This document shows, in pieces, positions 44,882 through 51,520 of a DNA stretch of 64,000 nt. This stretch comes from Flavobacteriales bacterium UBA852 (GTDB lineage: Bacteria; Bacteroidota; Bacteroidia; Flavobacteriales_E; Vicingaceae): contig DBGO01000017.1 of the NCBI GenBank assembly GCA_002295925.1, forward strand, positions 80,750 through 144,749. Direction: 5' to 3'. Under the pieces are notes generated by a model. That model was not told the origin of the DNA, did no database searches, and was given only the letters and a program-made list of their open reading frames with translations. A program made the position numbers and the translations under genes. Each line of letters starts with the position of its first letter. The first letter of the stretch is position 1.

Positions 44882-47149
44882 ATGAAAAAAATATACCTCA
44901 TCACTTTCTTGCTCCTTGCCACTTTTTTATCAAAGGCACAAGGCGTTAATTATCATTATGGACAATTCCGCATGGGCATAAATGCCGGAACTACTTTTCA
45001 ATCGGCAGATATAAGAACCGAGCTTGGTTTGGGTTGGGGATTGTTGGCAGAATATGATTTTATGAAAAGTAAATATTCGGCGCTTGGTTTTTCGCTTCGC
45101 GGAAGATACCTCAGAGCCAACACCTATGGAAATCACGGAAAATATTTCACCGATTATCCTTTGAGTAATGATGCCATAAACGGAACCATAAACGATTCTA
45201 TCAATTATACGGGACAAAAATTATTTCTGAACAACAAAACCAGAGCTTGGGAGTATTCTATTGAAGCACAATTTCATACACACTCATTATATCAAAATTA
45301 TGGGGTTGGTTTTCATTTATTCATCGGTGCAGGGTTAACCAATTTCGAGATTTATACCAATCAATTGGATGAAAATGAAAACATGTATGACTATTCACAA
45401 ATCGACTATTCTAAAAGCGAACTTGCCCGAGTTAAAGACTTAAGAAAATTACGCGATTACTCATACGAAACAAAAGTTGAAAACAACAATATGCCTTCCG
45501 TAGTTTTCACCCCAACTATCGGTGCCGGCATGCAATTTCGCCTATCACCCTATTGGTCATTAATGCTAGAGCATAAAATATCGCTGCCACAAACCGACCT
45601 TTTCGACGGACAAACATATAAAGTAGAGCAAGACCCTTCATTTATTCAGGATGTTTATCATTACTCATCTTTTGGCTTAATTTTTTATTTTGGAACGAAA
45701 ACCGATGACGAAATTTTACAAGAAGAAACAAATTATACACCACCAACGCCGCCTGTTACTACTCCAACACAAAACAATAATGCAACCACCACTTCTTACA
45801 CCCAAGTGGCTCCCAAACCCGAAATCATTATTATCAAACAAGAAGTAACTCCGGTATCACAAGGTTGCATTGCCATTATCGAAGCTCAAATTAAAAATAT
45901 TCAATCTAAAAATGATATTAAGTTTTATCAAAACAATCAACTCATTGCTCCGGATAAATATACTTTTACTTCTCCGGATAAATTTTTTGCCCAGATAAAC
46001 TTATCGGAGGGGAATAATATTTTTAAAATTGTTGCTGTCAATTCCCAAAATTCAGTGGTAGAAAAATTGATAAATCTAAATTGCAGCAATCCGGCAATAA
46101 CGATATGCCATAAAAATACTAACGGAACAACACAAACTTTAACAATCAAGCAAAGTGAATGGCCTGCACATCAAGCGCATGGCGATACAGAAGGAGCATG
46201 TCCTGTTTCTGAACCGCAAAAAATTAAAATTTGTCATTTAGGACAAACCATAATTATTGATGCATCGAATTGGATGATACACCAATCACATGGAGATATA
46301 AAAGGCGATTGCCCTGAAAAAACAATTGAAGTATGTCATCAAGGAAAAACTATAGTGATTAAGGAAAGTGAATTGGCCGCTCACATTGCTCACGGCGATA
46401 AGCAAGGCAAATGCCCTGATGTAAACATGATTACTATTTGCCACATTCCGCCAACGGGCAACAAACGTATAACTATGCAAATTCCTGAAAGCGAATGGTA
46501 TTTACACCAAGCCCATGGAGACAGCAAAGGCAGTTGTCCTGCTGTAGAACCTACTATGCAAATTTGTCATAAAGACCCTACAACACAACAACAATCAACT
46601 ATCGTAATACCAACTTTCAGATGGCAAGAACATCAAGCACATGGAGATACTCAAGGCGCTTGTCCGGTTAAATACATTAAAATTTGCCATAAAAATGCAA
46701 TTAAAAACACCGTTGAAACTATTATGATTCCCGAAACCCAATGGCCTGCACACCAAGCACATGGCGATTACAAAGGAACATGTATGAGCACTGTGCCGCA
46801 AGATATCCCTGAAAAACAAATCACCATTTGCCACACCGACCGAGAAAACGGTAAAAAATCGACCATTACTATAAATGCAAAAGATTGGCCTGCACATCAA
46901 GCACATGGAGACAGTAAAGGTGCATGTCCTAGAACACAACCAAACATGCAAAAAATCACTATTTGCCATTTCGACAAATCAACGGGAAAATACCTTACAA
47001 TGACCATCAATGCTACCGATTGGCCTGCACACCAAGCCCATGGAGATACAAAAGGAGCTTGCACTACTCCTGATACTCCTAATGACGGAAACAACGACAC
47101 AGGAAGTGCCCCCCCCACACAATACCGACCCGAATGCTGGGAACACTGA
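44882..47149 (+). CDS. Outer-membrane protein with C-H...HxxHGD...C repeats, interrupted by a frameshift
   Basis: 755 residues as read, from the ATG at 44882 (a TTG at 44876 is ignored). Signal peptide about 1-20 (ending SKAQ). Residues about 22-280 look like a small outer-membrane beta barrel (GQFRMGINAGTTF to FGLIFYFG). A Pro/Thr/Asn-rich linker (about 285-320) leads to an Ig-like domain (about 325-400) and eight repeats of 35-50 residues. The frame stops at 47147-47149. Removing one C from the C8 tract (47109-47116) would join it to a ninth repeat ending at 47342, a total of 819 residues. No function is known to me; the Cys/His/Asp pattern suggests metal binding. Confidence 0.85.
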   Translation: MKKIYLITFLLLATFLSKAQGVNYHYGQFRMGINAGTTFQSADIRTELGLGWGLLAEYDFMKSKYSALGFSLRGRYLRANTYGNHGKYFTDYPLSNDAINGTINDSINYTGQKLFLNNKTRAWEYSIEAQFHTHSLYQNYGVGFHLFIGAGLTNFEIYTNQLDENENMYDYSQIDYSKSELARVKDLRKLRDYSYETKVENNNMPSVVFTPTIGAGMQFRLSPYWSLMLEHKISLPQTDLFDGQTYKVEQDPSFIQDVYHYSSFGLIFYFGTKTDDEILQEETNYTPPTPPVTTPTQNNNATTTSYTQVAPKPEIIIIKQEVTPVSQGCIAIIEAQIKNIQSKNDIKFYQNNQLIAPDKYTFTSPDKFFAQINLSEGNNIFKIVAVNSQNSVVEKLINLNCSNPAITICHKNTNGTTQTLTIKQSEWPAHQAHGDTEGACPVSEPQKIKICHLGQTIIIDASNWMIHQSHGDIKGDCPEKTIEVCHQGKTIVIKESELAAHIAHGDKQGKCPDVNMITICHIPPTGNKRITMQIPESEWYLHQAHGDSKGSCPAVEPTMQICHKDPTTQQQSTIVIPTFRWQEHQAHGDTQGACPVKYIKICHKNAIKNTVETIMIPETQWPAHQAHGDYKGTCMSTVPQDIPEKQITICHTDRENGKKSTITINAKDWPAHQAHGDSKGACPRTQPNMQKITICHFDKSTGKYLTMTINATDWPAHQAHGDTKGACTTPDTPNDGNNDTGSAPPTQYRPECWEH

Positions 47150-47267
47150 TAATGACAAAATAAAAATTTGCCATAATGATACAAAAACAGGCAAAAAAAC
47201 CACTATTGTAATTTCAAAGTCTGCATGGCCAACACATCAAGCACATGGCGATACACAAGGTGCTTGC
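46097..47267 (+). repeat. Nine tandem protein-coding repeats, unit ICH...WPAHQAHGDxxGxCP
   Basis: Units begin with (I/V)CH, continue with 6-12 variable residues and a T-I-x-I strand, then W-x-x-H-Q-A-H-G-D-x-x-G-x-C. Cys, His, HxxHGD and the final Cys are kept in all nine. Unit length is about 100-145 bp, and the WPAHQAHGD part is also well conserved at DNA level. The ninth unit lies beyond the C8 frameshift, in the +1 frame. Confidence 0.95.
47109..47116 (+). other. C8 homopolymer at the frame junction
   Basis: Eight consecutive C lie in the linker between repeats 8 and 9. As assembled the frame stops 31 nt later; with seven (or ten) C the reading continues through repeat 9 to 47342. It could be a phase-variable slippage tract, programmed slippage, or an assembly error. 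Confidence 0.9.
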
Positions 47268-47342
47268 TCAAGCAACAGTAAAACCGGAAAAGTGAATAAA
47301 CCCGTAAAATTAAATCAAACTAAACCGGCTTCAAAACCTTAA
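47150..47342 (+). pseudogene. Out-of-frame 3' continuation of the repeat protein
   Basis: In the +1 frame the sequence after the C8 tract encodes a linker, a ninth perfect repeat (ICHND... WPTHQAHGDTQGAC) and a basic tail ending at TAA 47340-47342. Its quality shows the frame was under selection until recently. The next gene starts 4 nt after this stop, not after the in-frame one, which supports 47342 as the ancestral end. Confidence 0.8.
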
Positions 47343-47346
47343 GAAC

Positions 47347-47928
47347 ATGAATGAAACACAAGAATTTTGGAATAAACGATACGAAGAAAATACAACCGGT
47401 TGGGATTTAGGACAAGTTTCTCCACCTATAAAGGAATATTTTGACCAAATAGAAGATAAAGATTTGAAAATTATTATTCCAGGTTGTGGTAATGCACACG
47501 AAGCTGAATATTTGCACAAGCAAGGGTTTAAGAATGTTTTTTTAGTAGATATTGCTCCCTTAGCATTGGAAAATTTCAGTAAACGCGTTCCCGGTTTTCC
47601 AAAAGAACATCTTATACACGCCGATTTTTTCAAGCACAACAATCTATATGATATAATGGTGGAACAAACATTTTTTTGCGCCATCAATCCTGCCCTCAGG
47701 CAAGATTACGCCCGTCATGCAGCTGAAATTCTTAAACCCGGAGGAAAACTTATCGGGTTACTGTTTAATGATGAATTAAACAAAGACCATCCGCCTTATG
47801 GCGGTTGTAAAACCGAATATTTAATGTATTTTGAACCTTTTTTTAACATAAAAGTTATGAATACGGCATATAATTCTGTTAAACCGCGTCAAAATCGTGA
47901 GTTATTTATTATTTTGGCAAAAAAATAA
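47347..47928 (+). CDS. TPMT-family SAM-dependent methyltransferase
   Basis: 193 residues. FWNKRYEENTTGWDLGQVSPP is the family N-terminus (in parts), then IIPGCGNAHEAEYL (SAM loop), VDIAPLAL and PALRQDYARHAAEIL. The thiopurine methyltransferase group includes enzymes that methylate thiols and, in some bacteria, Se or Te species. It starts 4 nt after the full-length end of the repeat protein, so it is probably co-transcribed. The true substrate is unknown. Confidence 0.88.
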   Translation: MNETQEFWNKRYEENTTGWDLGQVSPPIKEYFDQIEDKDLKIIIPGCGNAHEAEYLHKQGFKNVFLVDIAPLALENFSKRVPGFPKEHLIHADFFKHNNLYDIMVEQTFFCAINPALRQDYARHAAEILKPGGKLIGLLFNDELNKDHPPYGGCKTEYLMYFEPFFNIKVMNTAYNSVKPRQNRELFIILAKK

Positions 47929-47982
47929 TTTTTTAATTCAAAACGTATTTTTTATATTTAAACGTTTATACGACTTTATTTT

Positions 47983-49008
47983 ATGAGCCAAATTCAAGCT
48001 TTTTTACGTTTAATACGTTTACCCAACCTACTTATTATTGCTTTGTTGCAATACGCCGTAAGGTATGGTATTATTTATCCGGTACTGAAAAAAAATGATT
48101 TTCATTTGGCATTAAGCGATTTGGATTTTTTCTTGATAGTTCTTGTAACTGTAATGATTGCTGCTGCCGGATACATCATAAATGATTATTTCGATTTAAA
48201 AGCCGACAGGATAAATAAACCCAACCGAATTGTTATTGACAAATACATTAAACGCCGTGTGGCTATGGGCGCACATATTGTCATTAACTTTTTGGCAATT
48301 GTTATTGCAGTTTACGAATCGTATAAAGTAGGTATGGTACAATTATTTTTGCTTTTTGCCCTAAGTGCCGGCTTATTGTGGTATTATTCCATTAGTTTTA
48401 AAAGACAAATTCTCATCGGCAACATTGTTATTGCCTTTTTGGCGGCAATGGTACCTTTTACCGCCGGCGTATATGAACTGTTGGCACTAAAAAATGATGC
48501 GTATTATCAAATACACGATTACATTTTTAAATACACCACCGATACCGACAAAGTTACTTACGATGAAATGTCAACCATTATGTATCATAATATTATGATG
48601 TTTTGGAAATGGGTTTTTGCCTTATCGTTTTTTGCTTTTTTAACCACTTTTATCCGCGAATTGGTAAAAGACATTGAAGATATGGAAGGTGATGAAAAAG
48701 TGGGATGCCGCACTTTTCCGGTAGTTTACGGAGTAAAAAAATCAAAACAACTGCTTACTTTTTTAATTTTCTTGCTTTTTATCAGTATCATTTTGTATGT
48801 ACGCTACCTGTTGGGACAGCATAATATTATTAGCGTTGGTTATATTGTAGCTGCAATTCTTATTCCCTTGGGAATTTTTTATTTAAAATTATCATCTGCC
48901 CGTGAAAAACAAGATTTTTCAAAACTCAGCAATTTGGCTAAGTTTATTATATTAGCCGGCGTTTTATACCCGTATGTTTTTGCTTTTCACTTATTATACT
49001 TGATGTAA
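47983..49008 (+). CDS. UbiA-family prenyltransferase
   Basis: 341 residues, about eight or nine membrane helices. Both Asp-rich motifs are present: NDYFDLKADRINKPNR (about 67-82) and DIEDMEGDEKVG (about 229-240), binding the Mg-prenyl diphosphate. Bacteroidota members are often annotated as geranylgeranylglycerol-phosphate geranylgeranyltransferase, but the acceptor cannot be read here; the long loop between (about 165-205) is unusual. Its TAA overlaps the maf ATG as TAATG. Confidence 0.88.
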   Translation: MSQIQAFLRLIRLPNLLIIALLQYAVRYGIIYPVLKKNDFHLALSDLDFFLIVLVTVMIAAAGYIINDYFDLKADRINKPNRIVIDKYIKRRVAMGAHIVINFLAIVIAVYESYKVGMVQLFLLFALSAGLLWYYSISFKRQILIGNIVIAFLAAMVPFTAGVYELLALKNDAYYQIHDYIFKYTTDTDKVTYDEMSTIMYHNIMMFWKWVFALSFFAFLTTFIRELVKDIEDMEGDEKVGCRTFPVVYGVKKSKQLLTFLIFLLFISIILYVRYLLGQHNIISVGYIVAAILIPLGIFYLKLSSAREKQDFSKLSNLAKFIILAGVLYPYVFAFHLLYLM

Positions 49009-49601
49009 TGATGCTGAAGAAAATCCTTGGCACACCAATTCTGCTCGGCTCACAATCACCCCGAAGACGAAATTTAATGGCACAATTGGGCTTTACAAAC
49101 ATTCGCACAGCAGTTGCCCAAGCCGAAGAAACTTTTCCGGAGAGTCTTCCGGCAAAAGAAATACCCGAATATTTAGCCCGTCAAAAAGCGGTAGAATTAT
49201 TAAGTCATAAGCAACCCGGTGAGTTACTGATTACGGCAGATACAATGGTGTTTTTGGGTGAAGAAATTTTAGGTAAACCGCAATCTGAACTTGATGCCAA
49301 GTTGATGCTCAAAAAATTATCCGGAAAAACGCATCGTGTGATTACCGGCGTGTGTTTAGCAAAAGAAAACGAACTGAAAACATTTTCAGAAGTTACCGAA
49401 GTTACTTTTTCTGCTCTTTCAAAAGAAGAAATAGATTATTATGTAGAAAATTTCAAACCAATGGATAAAGCCGGAAGTTATGGTATTCAAGAATGGATTG
49501 GTTATATCGGAATTGAAAAACTAAATGGTTGTTATTACAATGTAATGGGTTTGCCTTTGCATCGTTTATATGAAGAAATAAAAAAATCCACCCCGCAATA
49601 G
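49008..49601 (+). CDS. maf: Maf family nucleoside triphosphate pyrophosphatase
   Basis: 197 residues; ATG at 49008 with a second at 49011. LLGSQSPRRRNLM (phosphate-binding), ADTMVFLGEEILGKP and GKTHRVITGVCL mark the family, which hydrolyses non-canonical or dTTP/UTP nucleotides. It is coupled to the UbiA gene. Its stop lies within the hairpin that terminates trxA on the other strand. Confidence 0.94.
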   Translation: MMLKKILGTPILLGSQSPRRRNLMAQLGFTNIRTAVAQAEETFPESLPAKEIPEYLARQKAVELLSHKQPGELLITADTMVFLGEEILGKPQSELDAKLMLKKLSGKTHRVITGVCLAKENELKTFSEVTEVTFSALSKEEIDYYVENFKPMDKAGSYGIQEWIGYIGIEKLNGCYYNVMGLPLHRLYEEIKKSTPQ

Positions 49602-49610
49602 CAAGGTGGA
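49581..49610 (-). terminator. Rho-independent terminator of trxA
   Basis: TCCACC / GGTGGA stem (49587-49610) with a small inner GC stem; on the minus strand a T tract follows. It overlaps the last codons of maf. Confidence 0.8.
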
Positions 49611-49634
49611 TTGATTACTTAAAATATGTTTTAA

Positions 49635-50012
49635 TTAAGCTTCTTTTTTCTCTTCAGTAAGTAATTCTTTTTCAATTACATCTTTTAATACATCTTTTGG
49701 CAGTGCTCCTGCTTGCATCATTGGTTGTCTGCCACCGGTGGGGATAAACAATATACTTGGGATACTTCTAATACCAAATACAGCAGCCAATTCTTGCTCT
49801 ACTTCTGTATCTACTTTGTAAATATTCAATTTTCCGGCATATTCTTCCGAAAGTTCTTCCAAAATAGGAGCTACCATTTTACATGGTCCGCACCAATCGG
49901 CATAAAAATCAATAATTGCAGGCTTATCACCTTCATATTTCCATTCTTGATGTTTTGTATAATCAAAAATATCGCTTAAAAATTTGTCTTTTGTTAATTT
50001 AATTGTTGCCAT
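49635..50012 (-). CDS. trxA: Thioredoxin
   Basis: 125 residues, no signal peptide. The active site WCGPC has C41 and C44 after IIDFYADW, and SIPSILFIPTGG holds the cis-Pro. An N-terminal extension of about 20 residues and a Lys/Glu-rich tail are slightly longer than the core fold. A general cytoplasmic disulfide reductant. It is flanked by its own -7 box and terminator, so monocistronic. Confidence 0.94.
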   Translation of the reverse strand: MATIKLTKDKFLSDIFDYTKHQEWKYEGDKPAIIDFYADWCGPCKMVAPILEELSEEYAGKLNIYKVDTEVEQELAAVFGIRSIPSILFIPTGGRQPMMQAGALPKDVLKDVIEKELLTEEKKEA

Positions 50013-50060
50013 AACTTATATTCCTTTTTAATTTTTAGATTTTTTATTTATTTTCTTGTA

Positions 50061-50068
50061 CAAAGATA
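50061..50068 (-). promoter_or_regulatory. -7 element of trxA
   Basis: TATCTTTG on the minus strand, giving a leader of about 40 nt; no -33 match seen. Confidence 0.5.
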
Positions 50069-50111
50069 AGACCACCTGCCGGCTATTTATGTAACATTTA
50101 TGACATAACAA

Positions 50112-50141
50112 CAAAAAATGCCCCAAATTTTATTGAGGCAT
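50112..50141 (-). terminator. Terminator of the 50178-50717 gene
   Basis: AATGCCCCAA (50116-50125) pairs with TTGAGGCATT (50132-50141) at 9 of 10 positions; on the minus strand a T tract follows the stem. Confidence 0.75.
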
Positions 50142-50177
50142 TCCTTTATTGAAGTAAAATTTTGGCGAGAACTAAAA

Positions 50178-50717
50178 TCAAACAATATAATATTTATCCA
50201 AAAAGGCATCCCAATTCCAAATAAAACCGTCCATTGCTTCATCCAATCGTTTTAATAATAACGGATTGGGCGTTTTCATGTTTTTAAAATAATCATCCTC
50301 GTATTCAAAAAGATTGTATTTGTAAAAAACGGCTTTACTCATAGCATATAAGGTGTTTTTTGAAGGGTAATTCACCTTTTTCATAAAACTTTGATAATCT
50401 TTTACCACAGCCAAAAAGCGTTGCTCACTCACATTAAAAACACTGCTGAATTTATCAATTGTTTTGCGGGTAAAATTTTCTTCTTGATAATCATCCAAAT
50501 AATTTGGAATAATAGCCATATTGCCGGCAATTACAATCATCAAAAAAGCATCAGAATCATTGGCATTTACATTAGGCGACTTAACAAATTCCGGTGAATT
50601 ATTGATTAAATCGGCAACCAACGGAAATCCTTCATCAACCGTTTCAAATATTGTATTGACAAATATATTGGCTGCTTTATCGTCTTTTATTCTTTTTTTA
50701 CCAAAAATTTTAAACAT
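50178..50717 (-). CDS. Cytoplasmic protein of unknown function
   Basis: 179 residues, no signal peptide or membrane segment, predominantly helical and acidic with several aromatic residues near the C-terminus (FIWNWDAFLDKYYIV). I recognise no family. It is a free-standing gene with its own -7 element (50745-50752, minus) and terminator. A 7-1-7 palindrome at 50762-50776 lies over its -33 region, so repression is possible. Confidence 0.7.
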   Translation of the reverse strand: MFKIFGKKRIKDDKAANIFVNTIFETVDEGFPLVADLINNSPEFVKSPNVNANDSDAFLMIVIAGNMAIIPNYLDDYQEENFTRKTIDKFSSVFNVSEQRFLAVVKDYQSFMKKVNYPSKNTLYAMSKAVFYKYNLFEYEDDYFKNMKTPNPLLLKRLDEAMDGFIWNWDAFLDKYYIV

Positions 50718-50744
50718 ATTTTTACGCTTTTATGATGATTAATA

Positions 50745-50752
50745 CAAATTTA
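50745..50752 (-). promoter_or_regulatory. -7 element of the 50178-50717 gene
   Basis: TAAATTTG on the minus strand, 27 nt before the ATG. Confidence 0.5.
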
Positions 50753-50761
50753 ACGTGCATA

Positions 50762-50776
50762 TTAACATAATGTTAA
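50762..50776. promoter_or_regulatory. Perfect 7-1-7 palindrome in a divergent spacer
   Basis: TTAACAT-A-ATGTTAA lies about 10 nt upstream of the minus-strand -7 element and upstream of the DinB-like gene. The same odd-centred symmetry is found at feoA. Confidence 0.4.
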
Positions 50777-50777
50777 G

Positions 50778-50863
50778 ACACCCTTTGGTGTGTTTTTAAC
50801 AAAGTTTTCAACCGACACACGTTTTTTAACGACATTTTCATCTGTTTTGACGATGAAAAATGT
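50778..50863 (+). other. Structured intergenic sequence: two hairpins
   Basis: Hairpin 1: ACACC / GGTGT (50778-50791), followed by a T tract like a terminator. Hairpin 2: ACATTTTCATC (50832-50842) with GATGAAAAATGT (50852-50863), 11 bp with one bulge, 26 nt before the DinB-like ATG. No open reading frame lies here. It could be the end of a small RNA or a structured leader. Confidence 0.45.
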
Positions 50864-50889
50864 AAATTTATACGCTAAATTTCACCGTT

Positions 50890-51378
50890 ATGAAACTTAT
50901 TTTACTTCAACAAGTCCAATACAATTATTGGGCAAACAAAAAATACGTAGAATTTTTTGAACAATATCCCGGATTCTTGAACAAAGAAGTGTACAGTTCA
51001 TTTAAAACACCCGGATTAACCTTGGTGCATATCTATCAAGCACAAGAAGTATGGTTAGCCCGCTTAACGGGAAAAGAAATTGATTTTGATGCACTAAAAA
51101 ATTACCAATTAAAGTTAAGCGATATATTATTTAGTTCACAATCGCTCGTTGACTATGTTCAACAGCTTGACGCAATGGAACTAAAAAAGGATATTCATTA
51201 TCAAAACCTAATGAAACAAGTTTTTACTCAACCGGCATACCAAATTATTTTACACACTGTAAACCACGGGACATATCATCGCGGACAAATTTCTTTAATG
51301 CTAAAACAATTAAACGCCGACAATATACCATCAACCGATTTAATTCGCTTTTATGATGAAGAATACATTGAAGATTAG
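50890..51378 (+). CDS. DinB-like four-helix metalloprotein
   Basis: 162 residues. The fold's three metal ligands are visible: H47 in LTLVHIYQAQ and the HxxxH pair H126/H130 in NHGTYHRGQ. WAN near the start and the GQISLMLKQL end are also typical. DinB/YfiT-like proteins include thiol-dependent transferases, but most have no known substrate. It is preceded by a structured spacer and followed by 142 nt with nothing recognisable. Confidence 0.9.
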   Translation: MKLILLQQVQYNYWANKKYVEFFEQYPGFLNKEVYSSFKTPGLTLVHIYQAQEVWLARLTGKEIDFDALKNYQLKLSDILFSSQSLVDYVQQLDAMELKKDIHYQNLMKQVFTQPAYQIILHTVNHGTYHRGQISLMLKQLNADNIPSTDLIRFYDEEYIED

Positions 51379-51520
51379 CTATTAAAACTATAACTCATTC
51401 CTAATCAACCAATAAAAAATTAATCCGTCTTTTACCAAGAATTAACAATTATATTTTGCACCAAATTATTATTTTAGCACAGTATTTGTAACATCACACT
51501 CAAATTAAAAACTGAAAGTC

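Noticed and set aside
46097..47267. Regular repeats that might be read as a CRISPR array or intergenic satellite
   Set aside because: The units are in frame, encode a conserved motif and differ at synonymous positions; unit length varies. They are protein repeats.
47010..47342. A separate 110-residue gene overlapping the repeat protein
   Set aside because: Only its part after the C8 tract makes sense (a ninth repeat), and the upstream part is the out-of-frame reading of repeat 8. It is the frameshifted end of the same gene.
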